Assembly: GCF_022129235.1 (NCBI RefSeq)
Contig: NZ_JADQAI010000003.1
Location: 62,001 to 126,000, forward strand
DNA length: 64,000 bases
From: Psychrobacter sp. Ps6
GTDB taxonomy: Bacteria > Pseudomonadota > Gammaproteobacteria > Pseudomonadales > Moraxellaceae
Direction of reading: 5' to 3'
In this document: positions 17,287-27,425 of the stretch, one piece after another
Layout: each line of letters opens with the position of its first letter
How positions within the stretch are numbered: position 1 is the stretch's first letter
Program-made: the position numbers and the translations under genes
Notes under the pieces: generated by a model
Seen by the model: the letters and a program-made list of their open reading frames with translations, nothing else
Told to the model about the DNA's origin: nothing
Databases searched by the model: none

Positions 17287-19617
17287 TTACGCAGGCTCAG
17301 CTATTCGAGCACCTGCATTGACGCGCTCCAAAGTAACGGTCGTCGACTTGTACGCTGGAATATGAGAGTCTGGCGCATGTGTGTCCAAATCAAACAGATC
17401 GTTGCATTCAGGATAGTAAGCAGCAACTGCATTAGAGGCAATGTCCATCTCTGTTAATATTAATGGACCTAGTATGCGTGGTTGTCCTGAACTGTCTTTA
17501 GCGCGTTGGCGAGCCACCATAATATGGTCACCTTTTTGCCAGCCTAGGCGGCTGATTTCATCTGGATGCATAAACAACACATCGCGGCGATTAGTCTGGC
17601 GATAACGGTCTCTAAACCCAAATATCATGGTATTAAATTGATCGTGACTACGGACGCTGGTCAATTGCCAAACCTTTTGCGTTACGTTTTGCGTTGTATT
17701 CTCGTCATCAATGCCTTGCGCATCTGCCATTTGGGCTGCAACGTACGTAATGGGGTATTGTGGTACTTCAAACTGCGCTTTGCCGCTCTCAGTATTCCAT
17801 ACACGGTGACGCGCCGCGTGATACAAATGAAAACCACGTTCCGAATGGCGAATGCGCTGATTAAAGTCTTCAAAACCGTTAATAGCTTGAGCGATATAGT
17901 CTCGAATAAGGTCAAAATCTTCACTCATTGCAAGCCAAGGAATAGAGGAGTCGGCGCCGAGCACATGAACCGCAATATCCGCTACGATTTGAGCTTCAGA
18001 TTTCAAAGTATCACTAACAGGTTTGAGCTTGCCTTGAGTCGGAACGATTTGGCACATTGAGTCTTCGATCGTTGCAAACTGTTCACCCTTTGTCGTTACA
18101 ATACGTTCAGTACGGCCTAAGCAGGGCAGGATCAAATTATTAGCACCGGGGTATAGCATCGTCTCATTGAGCTTGGTACCGACAAATATATTGAGCTGAG
18201 TGGTGGTCAGTGCTTGTTCTATAGCGCTCGTATCAGGGGCTGCTACCGCGTAATTACCGCCCATACCCATAAAGACTTTTAGTTGACCCGCGATAAGTGC
18301 TTTGGCACCTGTAACGACGTCGTAGCCATGCTCTTGCGGCATAGGGCGCTCAAAGACACGCTCAAGACTGTCCAGCAGGCTCTTGCTAGGGCGCTCATGA
18401 ATACCCATAGTACGATCGCCCTGAACGTTAGAGTGACCACGAACGGGAGAGGCACCTGCACCATCAATACCGATCATGCCCATTAGTAGCAGTAAATTGG
18501 TAATCATTGCGACATTGTCATCGCCTTGCACGTGCTGGGTGATACCCATGCCCCAAGTACAAATCGTCGCTGGGCTATCAGCAACTAATTTAGCGAGATT
18601 GATAATATCTGTTTGAGGGATACCGCATCCAAGCGTGATATCTTCCCAAGTTTGCGCTGTTAGCCATTGTTTTAGCGGTTTAAAACCTGAGGTATGAGTG
18701 GTGATAAAGTAATGGTTGATTTTATCGTTTTCAATCAGCCATTTGGCAATGCCCGTTAATAGTGCGGCATCCCCGCCAATTTGGATTTGAATGACATCAT
18801 CAACCATATCATCACTTTGACCCGCGGCCATATGCGTTGGTTTTTGCGGATTTCTAAATTTACTCAAGCCTTGTTCACGCATCGGATTGATCGAGATGAT
18901 TCGACAGCCTTGCTCATGCGCGTGTGCAAGCATCTCCAGCATTCTTGGATGATTAGTTGCTGGGTTTTGTCCAAACATTAATATCAGCTTGGCTTGCTCA
19001 AAGTCTTCTAGCATGACCGTTGCTTTACCAATACCCAACTGTTTGCTAAGCATGACGGACGTTGGTTCATGACACATATTAGAGCAATCTGGCAAATTAT
19101 TGGTACCAAAACAGCGTACAAATAACTGATATAAGAAGGCAGGCTCGTTGGTCACGCGCCCTGATGTATAAAATAGTGCTTCATCTGGTGAACCAAGCTG
19201 TCTCAACTGCTCAGCGATCAAGCTGTAAGCCGCTTCCCATGGAATAGGAACATAACGATCTTGCGCGGCATCGTAATACATCGGCTCTGATAAACGACCA
19301 CTATGTTCAAGCTCGTAACCAGACCATTCTTGTAGCTCGGTGACGGTATGTCTGGCAAAAAAATCGGCATCTGCTTTGTGCGTCATGGTCTCGCTAGCAA
19401 TGACTTTTATACCGTTTTCACAGACATCGATGGATTTGTGCGATTTATGGTCGGGCCATGCACAACCGGGGCAGTCAAATCCGCCCTGAGGTTGATTGCT
19501 TTTGAATACACTTAGGCCGCCCCGTAGAAATGTCTGATAATCCATCAGCTTTTGAGTCGAAGAGATCAGCGCAGGCCAACCAGCAGCAGGGTGGGAATAA
19601 ATAGGAATTTTGCGCAT
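17287..19617 (-). CDS. YdeP-type molybdopterin oxidoreductase, formate dehydrogenase-like alpha subunit
   Basis: Molybdopterin (bis-MGD) oxidoreductase of 776 aa in the FdhF/YdeP/CbbBc family. Visible features are the N-terminal CPGCAWP segment, a Cys in NMCHEPTS at the place of the active-site Cys/Sec, cofactor-contact segments such as ILMFGQNPATNHPR and GNYAVAAPD, and a C-terminal molydopterin-dinucleotide-binding domain (RSHDQFNTM, HPDEISRLGW). The start is placed at 19617, preceded by GAGGT at 5 bases; a start at 19653 is possible but lacks one. No beta or gamma subunit is adjacent, so this is probably a soluble enzyme whose physiological substrate and electron partner are unknown. YdeP has been linked to acid resistance in E. 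coli. Confidence 0.88.
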   Translation of the reverse strand: MRKIPIYSHPAAGWPALISSTQKLMDYQTFLRGGLSVFKSNQPQGGFDCPGCAWPDHKSHKSIDVCENGIKVIASETMTHKADADFFARHTVTELQEWSGYELEHSGRLSEPMYYDAAQDRYVPIPWEAAYSLIAEQLRQLGSPDEALFYTSGRVTNEPAFLYQLFVRCFGTNNLPDCSNMCHEPTSVMLSKQLGIGKATVMLEDFEQAKLILMFGQNPATNHPRMLEMLAHAHEQGCRIISINPMREQGLSKFRNPQKPTHMAAGQSDDMVDDVIQIQIGGDAALLTGIAKWLIENDKINHYFITTHTSGFKPLKQWLTAQTWEDITLGCGIPQTDIINLAKLVADSPATICTWGMGITQHVQGDDNVAMITNLLLLMGMIGIDGAGASPVRGHSNVQGDRTMGIHERPSKSLLDSLERVFERPMPQEHGYDVVTGAKALIAGQLKVFMGMGGNYAVAAPDTSAIEQALTTTQLNIFVGTKLNETMLYPGANNLILPCLGRTERIVTTKGEQFATIEDSMCQIVPTQGKLKPVSDTLKSEAQIVADIAVHVLGADSSIPWLAMSEDFDLIRDYIAQAINGFEDFNQRIRHSERGFHLYHAARHRVWNTESGKAQFEVPQYPITYVAAQMADAQGIDDENTTQNVTQKVWQLTSVRSHDQFNTMIFGFRDRYRQTNRRDVLFMHPDEISRLGWQKGDHIMVARQRAKDSSGQPRILGPLILTEMDIASNAVAAYYPECNDLFDLDTHAPDSHIPAYKSTTVTLERVNAGARIAEPA

Positions 19618-19715
19618 GACAGACCTCATAGATAGATGACAATAGTGAAGCATTGATAAACAACAACTATATAATGGTCAACAGAAACTTCATATCATCA
19701 TTAACTATAGATAAC

Positions 19716-19757
19716 AAAAAACCTTCAAGAAAAATCAATTTTCCTAAAGGTTTCAAA
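19716..19757 (-). terminator. Terminator of the ABC transporter genes
   Basis: On the minus strand AAACCTT ... AAGGTTT with an inner AAAAT/ATTTT pairing is followed by a T-run. It lies about 50 bases beyond the ATPase stop codon. Confidence 0.7.
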
Positions 19758-19808
19758 AGTAGCTAAAACAGTTATATCTGCTACGTAATATTCATAAGTT
19801 GAAAGGTT

Positions 19809-20603
19809 TTAGCTTAAAATTAAACTGTCGTCTTCGACCTTTTCGCCGCGTGTTTGCTCAAACATATCTAACAAATCGTGTACGGTCATGCCTTTACGAA
19901 TATCTCCAGACACATCCAAGACCACTTGTCCTTGGTGTAGCATCACGGTGCGCGTACCATGTGCCAATGCTTGTTGCATAGAATGCGTCACCATCATAGT
20001 GGTGAGCTTATTATCTGTGACAATTTTATCTGTCAATTCTAAGACAAAGGCTGCGGTTTTTGGATCTAAGGCAGCTGTATGCTCATCGAGTAGTAGAATC
20101 TTAGATGGCTGTAACGATGCCATCAGAAGGCTCACGGCTTGACGTTGACCACCAGAGAGTAGACCCATACGGTCTGTCAGGCGATTCTCTAGTCCCAGTT
20201 TTAATACAGATAGCTTTTCGCGGAACAAGTCACGGTTGTTTTGATTTAGTGCAAACTTCAAACCGCGCTTGCCGCCACGTTTATAGGCCAGTGCCATGTT
20301 TTCTTCGATCGTCAGCGCTTCACAAGTACCCGCCATTGGATCCTGAAAAACACGAGCAACCCAGTGCGCACGTTGATGGGCAGATTTTTTGGTGACATCA
20401 ATACCATTTAGCAAGATTGAGCCACTATCGACGCGCGTGGTACCACTGACTGCGTTCAAAAAAGTCGATTTACCTGCACCATTGGTACCAATAACGGTGA
20501 CAAATTCACCATCAGCGATATTCAAACTGATACCACGTAAGGCAGGGTTTTCGATAGGTGTGCCTGGATTAAAGGTCAACTGTAAATCGGTGGCTTGCAT
20601 CAT
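19809..20603 (-). CDS. ABC transporter ATP-binding protein
   Basis: Cytoplasmic ATPase of 264 aa. Walker A (GTNGAGKST), signature (LSGGQRQAVS), Walker B (ILLLDEHTAALDP) and the switch His (MVTHSM) are intact. With the neighbouring permease and COG2984-type binding proteins it forms a small importer of the kind that includes TrpXYZ-type amino acid transporters; that substrate is only a family-level suggestion. It lies 64 bases downstream of the permease gene. Confidence 0.92.
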   Translation of the reverse strand: MMQATDLQLTFNPGTPIENPALRGISLNIADGEFVTVIGTNGAGKSTFLNAVSGTTRVDSGSILLNGIDVTKKSAHQRAHWVARVFQDPMAGTCEALTIEENMALAYKRGGKRGLKFALNQNNRDLFREKLSVLKLGLENRLTDRMGLLSGGQRQAVSLLMASLQPSKILLLDEHTAALDPKTAAFVLELTDKIVTDNKLTTMMVTHSMQQALAHGTRTVMLHQGQVVLDVSGDIRKGMTVHDLLDMFEQTRGEKVEDDSLILS

Positions 20604-20667
20604 AATCGTTATTCCTTATTATCTCTTCAAGCAAAGCAAGTGCTGTTGACACTTGCTTAAACTGTCA

Positions 20668-21567
20668 TTAGGCGCGAACTTTGCGTGATAAAAACTTCGT
20701 TTTCGCTTTTGGTAAAACCAAAGCCAGTACCACGAGTAACGCGGTAATTAAGTTCAAATCTTGCGGACCGAAGCCGATACTACGCAGCGTATCGCTCGAT
20801 AGTGCGACCTGAATAAACAGCTTGTACAATACTGCACCGACCACAACGGCAAAGGTAATTAGCCAAATACGCTTGGCAGGAATGATGGTCTCACCAATGA
20901 TGACTGCTGCGAGACCGATGACGATGGTACCGATACCGATAGAGATATCAGCGCCGCCTTGGGTCTGGACAAATAGTGCACCTGCCAAGGCAATCAAACC
21001 GTTAGAGATCGCCATACCGATAATGGTCATCCATGAGGTATTAATACCTTGCGCTTGTGCCATTCTCAAATTTGAGCCCGTAGCACGCATGGATAAACCG
21101 GTTTCGGTACTATAAAACCAGTTTAAAAATATCATAGCAATCGCCACGACGACACCGATAATCAGACAGCGCATCCAATAGCCATTGCCATTAGTCACTA
21201 AGGTACTAAATACCGTCGTTTCACCAAGTAGCGGTAGGTTTGGGGCGCCCATGATACGTAGGTTGACAGAATATAGGGCAACCATCACCAAGATACTGGC
21301 AAGCAACTGTAGGATACCAAGTTTGACGTGCAGCCACGCAGTAATGATACCAGCGACTGACCCTGCTAGCATACCAAAAGCACAGGCAAGCCATGGATTG
21401 ACACCGGCAACGATAGAGATGCCAGCGACCGCGCCGCCCAACGGAAAGCTACCGTCAGCCGTCAAGTCAGGGAAGTCAAGCGTACGAAATGAGATCAGCA
21501 CACCAAGTGCGACGAGGCCATAGATCAGACCACTTTCAAGCGCACCAAAAAAAGCAATTAAAGACAT
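20668..21567 (-). CDS. ABC transporter permease
   Basis: Inner-membrane protein of 299 aa with about eight to nine hydrophobic segments, in the branched-chain/ribose-type permease superfamily. Recognisable segments are LISFRTLDFPDLTADGSFPL at the N-terminus and a Gly-rich IGIGTIVIGLAAVIIGE helix. It is encoded between its ATPase and the two binding proteins, 455 bases away from the nearer binding protein, and that gap contains a hairpin, so expression may be uncoupled. Confidence 0.92.
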   Translation of the reverse strand: MSLIAFFGALESGLIYGLVALGVLISFRTLDFPDLTADGSFPLGGAVAGISIVAGVNPWLACAFGMLAGSVAGIITAWLHVKLGILQLLASILVMVALYSVNLRIMGAPNLPLLGETTVFSTLVTNGNGYWMRCLIIGVVVAIAMIFLNWFYSTETGLSMRATGSNLRMAQAQGINTSWMTIIGMAISNGLIALAGALFVQTQGGADISIGIGTIVIGLAAVIIGETIIPAKRIWLITFAVVVGAVLYKLFIQVALSSDTLRSIGFGPQDLNLITALLVVLALVLPKAKTKFLSRKVRA

Positions 21568-22022
21568 AAGAGATCAGTAAGTCATAACCCAGTGTCTAGC
21601 GTATGGAACCAAGATAGGTGAGTGGCAAGCGCCAAAACCATCTAAATGCTAAACAGCTAAGCGGTGAATTTAACAGATTAAGCAATCTGCGGTTAGGGTA
21701 AACCAAAAGAGGTCACGATTAACAACGATCATAAGTTACCTTGGTTTAAAGCTATAGTTCGAGCCATGGCAATATTTAATGCAATAAAAATGTATTTTAC
21801 TTAACAAGTAGCAGATAAGCCACAAGCTAACTACAGCAATATAAGCAATATATGAAACAAGCTATTTAAATAGATTCTGCTGAAACAAGAAGCCCAGCTT
21901 ACTGACTCATAGCTGGGTTTCTTGTCAAACGTCTGGTATCACAGCGCAAGATTGCGATCAATCACTGATTGATATGGCTATCTTGCTTACGGCTACTATT
22001 TTAAGCCAAATACAAAGGTGCG
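21568..22022 (-). other. Gap between binding-protein and permease genes, with hairpin
   Basis: No coding frame of interest. On the minus strand a hairpin at 21885-21924 (stem AGCCCAGCT with AGCTGGGTT, extended by AAGAA/TTCTT) lies about 100 bases after the first binding-protein gene. It lacks a clean T-run, so it may be a partial terminator or an RNA-stabilising element. Confidence 0.6.
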
Positions 22023-23057
22023 TTATTCTACCACTTCTTTTGCTTTATCGATAACCGCTTGTGGCAAAGTGATGCCTTCTTCTTGAGCATGTTTTGGGCT
22101 GACATATAGGTTAAGCGCTTGTGGGGTATAAACAGGGATAGCGCCTGCTTTTTCACCATTCAAGATACGAACAACAATTTTGCCCGTTTCACGGCCAAGC
22201 TCGTAGTAGTCTACACCTAGTGCCGCAACCGCACCGCGCTCAACTGAGCTCGTGTCTGATGCGATAAGAGGAATCTTACTTTCTTTAGCAATTTGATAGA
22301 GTGACTCGTAAGCGGATACCACGTTGTTATCAGTCGACGTATAGATCATGTCGACTTTGCCTTCAAGACTACGGGCTGCCATCGCGATGTCATTACTACG
22401 CTGTGCTGGTGCTTCTAATACATTGATGCCGAGCGGTGTCAATTTCTCTTTTAGATTTTGTAAGATAATCGTTGAGTTGACTTCACCTGGGCTATAGACA
22501 TAACCGACATTCTTTAATGATGGAATGATTTGACGCATCAAGTCGATTTGTGGCTCGTACGGTAGCGCATCTGATGCGCCTGTAACATTGGTGCCAGAAC
22601 CATCTAACTTAGGTACCAGTTTGGCTGCTACCGGATCGGTAACCGCAGAGAATACCAATGGAATGCTGCTAGTAGAAGCGGCAACAGACTGTGCAGATGG
22701 TGTTGCGATAGCGACGATAACATCTGGCGCATCAGCGACGAATTGCTTAGCAATCTGTCCTGCTGTCGCTGTATTGCCCTGCGCGCTTTGGAAGTTGACG
22801 GTTAGGTTTTCACCGTCTTTGAATCCTGCTTCGTTTAATTCGTCGATCACGCCTTTGCGTACATCATCAAGTGCTGGATGTTCAACGATAGCAGTGATAG
22901 CAACAGTTTTCATTTCGGTGGCAGTATCGCCAGTAGCCGCAGTATCAGTCGTGCTGGTATCTTGGGCTGATTGATTACAACCCGTTAAGATAGCAGCAGT
23001 GCATACACCGCCTAGTAGTAACGCTTTGCCAAAATTAAAACGATTTTGATACAACAT
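22023..23057 (-). CDS. ABC transporter substrate-binding lipoprotein 1
   Basis: A 344-aa binding protein of the COG2984 type (ABC_sub_bind). The signal sequence ends LTGC, a lipobox, so it is probably a lipid-anchored protein, followed by a Thr/Asp/Ala-rich linker. Family segments AITAIVEHPALDDVRKG and NFQSAQGNTATAGQIAKQF are present. It is a close paralog of the next protein upstream (23190), sharing the whole fold and many identical blocks. Ligand unknown; relatives bind aromatic amino acids. Confidence 0.92.
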   Translation of the reverse strand: MLYQNRFNFGKALLLGGVCTAAILTGCNQSAQDTSTTDTAATGDTATEMKTVAITAIVEHPALDDVRKGVIDELNEAGFKDGENLTVNFQSAQGNTATAGQIAKQFVADAPDVIVAIATPSAQSVAASTSSIPLVFSAVTDPVAAKLVPKLDGSGTNVTGASDALPYEPQIDLMRQIIPSLKNVGYVYSPGEVNSTIILQNLKEKLTPLGINVLEAPAQRSNDIAMAARSLEGKVDMIYTSTDNNVVSAYESLYQIAKESKIPLIASDTSSVERGAVAALGVDYYELGRETGKIVVRILNGEKAGAIPVYTPQALNLYVSPKHAQEEGITLPQAVIDKAKEVVE

Positions 23058-23189
23058 GGTTCTGACTCCTAAAAGTAATAATGTGTCCGTACATTATTAA
23101 TAAATGGGTAAAAGGGTAAAGCGAGCCACTTATGATGGCTACAGGTTATTTTTCAATATTACTATTCAGTACTATTTATTTTATTCGTG

Positions 23190-24254
23190 CTATTTGTTAT
23201 CAGTGCTTTGCGCTTGTTCATCAACATTGATGCCATTTTTTAGTAACTCTGCTGGCAAATTAATGCCTTGCGTTTTGGCGTGCTTAGGACTGATATATAA
23301 GGTTAGATCGTTCATGACGGCAGGTTCAATGGTATTGATCGCCTCGCCATTTAATACGCGATATACCATTTTGCCAGTGGTACGACCAAAGTCATAATCA
23401 TTAACGCCAAGAGCAGCAGTCGCGCCGCGCTTCACACTGAACTCATCCGACGCAACAATGGGTAATTTTAATTCATTCGCGGCTTGGGTCATGGCCTCAA
23501 AAGCAGAAGCGACATTATTGTCAAATGAGGTGTAGATGATATCTGCGCGTCCTTGCAAGCTACGTGTTGCCATGCCGATATCGGTTGGACGATTGGCAGG
23601 AATATCTAACAATGTCAGACCTCTTGCTGGCAGGGCTTGTTTTAGACTATCACGCAATGACACTGAGTTTGCTTCGCCTGGGCTGTAAACGTAGCCGATC
23701 GTTTTCATATCGGGCTTTATTTGCTGCAATAAATCTAATTGCGGCTCTAGAGGTAGCTGACTCGATAATCCTGTCAAATTGCTTTGAAAGGGCTTGCCAT
23801 CTTCGGTAATAAGCTTGGCACCCAGCGGGTCTGACACAGCAGTATAGATAATAGGAATCGTAGTAGTAGCCGCGACAATTGACTGGGCCGATGGCGTCGA
23901 GATAGCGACGATGGCGTCCGGATTGTCTCCTGCAAACTGCTTAGCAATCTGTCCTGCTGTCGCTGTATTGCCCTGTGCACTTTGGAAGTTGACCGTTAGG
24001 TTTTGGCCTTCGACATAACCATTGTCTGCCAGCTCATCAATAATACCGCGGCGCATATCATCCAATGATGGATGCTCAACGATTTGGGTAATCGCAATAG
24101 ATTTGGCAGGTTTTTCTGCATCTGCAGCAGCGCTATTTTCAGTAGTGGCTGCTGTGTCAGTAGATGAGTTCGAGCAGCTGATGAGGCCAAGTGTGCTAAT
24201 GGCACTAAGAGCAAAGCCATATAGGCTTAAGCGTAGAGTAGAAGCAATAGTCAT
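23190..24254 (-). CDS. ABC transporter substrate-binding lipoprotein 2
   Basis: A 354-aa paralog of the protein at 22023 with the same lipobox type (LISC), Thr/Ala-rich linker and binding domain; NFQSAQGNTATAGQIAKQF is identical in both. The ligand-pocket regions differ in places (for example DEFSVKRGATAALGVND versus DTSSVERGAVAALGVDY). It is the first gene of the leftward cluster and lies 132 bases before paralog 1. It ends in a polar tail. The duplication suggests two related ligands served by one permease. Confidence 0.92.
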   Translation of the reverse strand: MTIASTLRLSLYGFALSAISTLGLISCSNSSTDTAATTENSAAADAEKPAKSIAITQIVEHPSLDDMRRGIIDELADNGYVEGQNLTVNFQSAQGNTATAGQIAKQFAGDNPDAIVAISTPSAQSIVAATTTIPIIYTAVSDPLGAKLITEDGKPFQSNLTGLSSQLPLEPQLDLLQQIKPDMKTIGYVYSPGEANSVSLRDSLKQALPARGLTLLDIPANRPTDIGMATRSLQGRADIIYTSFDNNVASAFEAMTQAANELKLPIVASDEFSVKRGATAALGVNDYDFGRTTGKMVYRVLNGEAINTIEPAVMNDLTLYISPKHAKTQGINLPAELLKNGINVDEQAQSTDNK

Positions 24255-24821
24255 TATTAGGATAACTCATAGGTTATATCAATCATAAAAACCAAGTGAG
24301 TACTGCCAGATTTATCAAGCCTGCTAATAGCAATGCTCAAAGGATCTGTTTGGTTCTCTTTGGTTTTAAAAAAGATATTGGAGAATGCAGATTAGCCGAG
24401 TCAATGCTATGTTGATGCCAAAATAGCAGGCTAACCATTAAATAAAGTAATCGTTCCGTCGATTATTATGTTCATATTATGACAGTAATGTAAGTTATCG
24501 CAATAAAAAATTAAAGCGCGTTCGTCATAGGCGCAATTAAGAGGTACATTGATGGGTAGCGCAAGGGTTTATTTTAAAAAGATAATCATAAAATAGTGCT
24601 TTTTAGATGGCTTTATATTTAATAAAACGATAATAAAAAAGGGTACACACTAGCAACGCATCTATTACGAACCGACCTCATAATTAACGTAAGCTAATGT
24701 TTATATAAAAGTTTTTTATATGAGAAGTAGAGTACGTCGAAAATCCATATCATTACTATGTTGACGTATTGAATATACAACGCACTTGAACATCTCATTC
24801 GCATATTTTAAGGATAACATT
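24255..24821. other. Divergent intergenic region
   Basis: 567 bases between the binding protein 2 gene (leftward) and the small exported protein (rightward). It is AT-rich; I see no coding frame with a ribosome-binding site, no tRNA and no clear riboswitch. It must hold both promoters. Confidence 0.4.
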
Positions 24822-25211
24822 ATGAATACGGCTAATTTGAAGTTACTAACCATCGCTGGTATTACGGCAAGCTCATTGATTTGCCTGCCTGCTATGGCAA
24901 AAGACAATCATGGAAACGGCTACGGAAAAGATAAGAGTAAGGGCGCTTATATCAGTCAAGATTATAAGCATAGTGGCAATGCCCACCCTAATATTAATGC
25001 GTATCGCAATGCTAGCCCAAATGCCTCGTTCAAGCGCGATCTTGATAAATACGGTTATAGAGTAGTCGGCAAGATTGATAGAAGAGATTATGATCGTTCT
25101 GTCATTTTAGACCGTTATGATGACCGCTACGAGCGTATCCGTACGCCAGACGATAAGATTGTGACAGTGATTAATAATACGTTGGAAATTATTGATGTTT
25201 TGAGTAGATAA
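24822..25211 (+). CDS. Small exported basic protein, possibly RcnB-like
   Basis: A 129-aa protein. Start chosen at 24822 with AAGGATAA upstream. A signal peptide (about residues 1-24, ending PAMA) is followed by a Gly/Lys/His-rich stretch with several Tyr and Asn, then a domain with YGYRVVGKIDRRDYD and a hydrophobic C-terminal strand (VTVINNTLEIIDVL). The layout is like small periplasmic RcnB-family proteins, but the match is weak and I would leave the function open. It is followed by a strong terminator. Confidence 0.6.
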   Translation: MNTANLKLLTIAGITASSLICLPAMAKDNHGNGYGKDKSKGAYISQDYKHSGNAHPNINAYRNASPNASFKRDLDKYGYRVVGKIDRRDYDRSVILDRYDDRYERIRTPDDKIVTVINNTLEIIDVLSR

Positions 25212-25241
25212 CAGCGCACTTTAATCTTTTAAGTCAGCCAT

Positions 25242-25272
25242 AAAAAAACGGTCTATTTAGACCGTTTTTTTT
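25242..25272. terminator. Bidirectional terminator
   Basis: AAACGGTCTA pairs with TAGACCGTTT; A-run on the left and T-run on the right. It serves the convergent small exported protein gene and metG. Confidence 0.88.
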
Positions 25273-25328
25273 CTTTCTTTAGTTGTTACTTACATCATTA
25301 CTTAAGTTAACGTTACTTATTAACGTTC

Positions 25329-27425
25329 CTATGCGAGCACATCACCAATGACACAGTTATCAGGTAGAGTAACGACCGTTAGCTGAGTTTTTGGATTGCC
25401 TGTTGATAATACCATGCCTTCTGATACGCCAAATTTCATTTTACGCGGGGCAAGGTTGGTCACGCAAATGACTTTCTTACCCGTCAGTTGCTCAGGCTCA
25501 TAGAACTTACGAATACCGCTAAATACATTACGTGGTTTGTCTTCGCCAACATCCAGTGTGAACTGCAGTAGCTTGTCCGCGCCTTCTACGTGATTGCACT
25601 CTAAAACGTGTGCGACTTTCATCTCGACTTTGGCAAAGTCTTCGATACCAATATAATCCGTTTGCTCAGCATCTGTGTTCATTTCTGCTGACGCTTCGTT
25701 TTTAGCAGCAGATTTACTGTCTGTAGTCGCGGTAGGTGCATCGGCTTGAGTTAATGATGCTTTTGAGTCTTCTACCATGGCTTCGATATCTTTTTCTTCG
25801 ATACGTTGCATCAGCGGTTTGAATTTATTGATTTTATGACCTAGCAACCACTCATTACGACTGGCAAAGCTTAAATCATCAACATTCAAAAACTCTTTCG
25901 CATTTGCTGTCAGTTCAGGCAATACTGGCGCCAGATAGACCATCAATTGACGGAAGATGTTGATAGCGACCGAGCAGACGTCTTGAACTTCTTTTTCAGT
26001 GCCTTCCAATTTCGCTAGCGACCATGGCTTTTTGGCATCGATATATTCGTTAGCTTTGTCCGCACACTGCATGATGAGGCGCATAGCACGTGAGAATTCA
26101 CGATTCTCATAGGCAGCTGCAATCTCATCGCCCGTTTTGGTAATGTCTTCTAATAGGCGCGGTTCAGCGCAAGTTTCAGATAGTATACCGTCGTACTTTT
26201 TAACCAAAAATCCTGCACTACGACTGGCGATATTGACGACTTTACCAACCAAGTCAGAGTTGACCTTTTGCATAAAGTCTTCTAAATCTAAGTTGATGTC
26301 CTCAACTTTATCAGACAGTTTGCTGGCGAAGTAATAACGTAGGTATTCTGGATGTAAGTGCTCAGCATAAGTCTCGGCCTTGATAAAAGTACCGCGTGAC
26401 TTACTCATTTTTTCGCCATTGACCATCAAGAAACCATGGGCAAAGACACCTGTTGGGGTACGCAATTCGCTACCTGCTAGCATGGCTGGCCAGAATAGGG
26501 CGTGGAAATACACGATGTCTTTACCAATAAAGTGATAAACTTCGGTTTTGTGCTCGTTTTCTTGTGCCCAGTAACGGTCAAAATCAAGTGCCTGGTCTGT
26601 TCCCGCACGCTTATCACATAGGTTTTTAAAGCTTGCCATGTAGCCCACTGGCGCATCTAGCCAGACATAAAAATATTTGTCTGGCTCATCGCTTGGGGTA
26701 TCTGGAATTTGGAAGCCGAAGTAAGGCGCATCGCGCGAGATATCCCAGCTGGTAAGTCCTGCATCAAACCATTCTTGTAGCTTGTTAGCGACTGAGGTTT
26801 GCAAGCGATTGTCACTGCGCGTCCAGTCCTGTAAGAACTGCTCAAACTCTGGCAAATCAAAGAAATAATGCTTAGAAGTTTTAAGTACTGGCGTTGCATT
26901 AGACAGTGTCGAATGCGGGTCTTTTAGATCCGTTGCATCGTAAGTGGTGCCACATACTTCACAGTTATCGCCGTACTGGTCTGGTGAATCACATTCTGGA
27001 CAAGTACCTTTGACAAAGCGATCGGCTAAGAATAGTTGCTTTTCAGGATCAAACAGCTGCTCGACATCTTTTGTGCTGATATGACCAGCCTCATTTAGAC
27101 GACGATAAATCAGCTCAGAGAACTGTTTGTTTTCTTCTGAATGGGTGCTGTGATAATTATCAAAATTGATTAGGAACTTTGAAAAATCTGCTTCGTGTGA
27201 GGCTTTGACTGAGGCAATTTGCTCTTCTGGCGTGACGCCATTGGCTTCTGCTTTGAGCATGATTGCCGTACCGTGTGCGTCATCCGCGCAGACATAGGTG
27301 ACCTGATGGCCTTGCGCTTTCATCGCACGTACCCAAATGTCAGTCTGAATATATTCTACAAGATGCCCCAAATGGATATAGCCATTGGCGTAGGGCAGCG
27401 CACTGGTTACTAGAATCTCACGCAC
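25329..27425 (-). CDS. metG: Methionyl-tRNA synthetase
   Basis: Cytoplasmic class I aminoacyl-tRNA synthetase of 698 aa that charges tRNA-Met. The N-terminal HIGH-type motif (YIHLGHL), the zinc knuckle ([18 protein letters not shown]), and the KMSKS loop ([11 protein letters not shown]) are intact. A polar Ala/Ser/Asp linker (about 555-590) leads to the C-terminal tRNA-binding OB-fold ([20 protein letters not shown]). Length and domain order are standard for the long dimeric form. Confidence 0.98.
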   Translation of the reverse strand: MREILVTSALPYANGYIHLGHLVEYIQTDIWVRAMKAQGHQVTYVCADDAHGTAIMLKAEANGVTPEEQIASVKASHEADFSKFLINFDNYHSTHSEENKQFSELIYRRLNEAGHISTKDVEQLFDPEKQLFLADRFVKGTCPECDSPDQYGDNCEVCGTTYDATDLKDPHSTLSNATPVLKTSKHYFFDLPEFEQFLQDWTRSDNRLQTSVANKLQEWFDAGLTSWDISRDAPYFGFQIPDTPSDEPDKYFYVWLDAPVGYMASFKNLCDKRAGTDQALDFDRYWAQENEHKTEVYHFIGKDIVYFHALFWPAMLAGSELRTPTGVFAHGFLMVNGEKMSKSRGTFIKAETYAEHLHPEYLRYYFASKLSDKVEDINLDLEDFMQKVNSDLVGKVVNIASRSAGFLVKKYDGILSETCAEPRLLEDITKTGDEIAAAYENREFSRAMRLIMQCADKANEYIDAKKPWSLAKLEGTEKEVQDVCSVAINIFRQLMVYLAPVLPELTANAKEFLNVDDLSFASRNEWLLGHKINKFKPLMQRIEEKDIEAMVEDSKASLTQADAPTATTDSKSAAKNEASAEMNTDAEQTDYIGIEDFAKVEMKVAHVLECNHVEGADKLLQFTLDVGEDKPRNVFSGIRKFYEPEQLTGKKVICVTNLAPRKMKFGVSEGMVLSTGNPKTQLTVVTLPDNCVIGDVLA

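Noticed and set aside
17566..18060. 164-codon frame on the plus strand inside the molybdopterin oxidoreductase gene
   Set aside because: It is antisense to a well-conserved gene, has no ribosome-binding site and no recognisable protein character.
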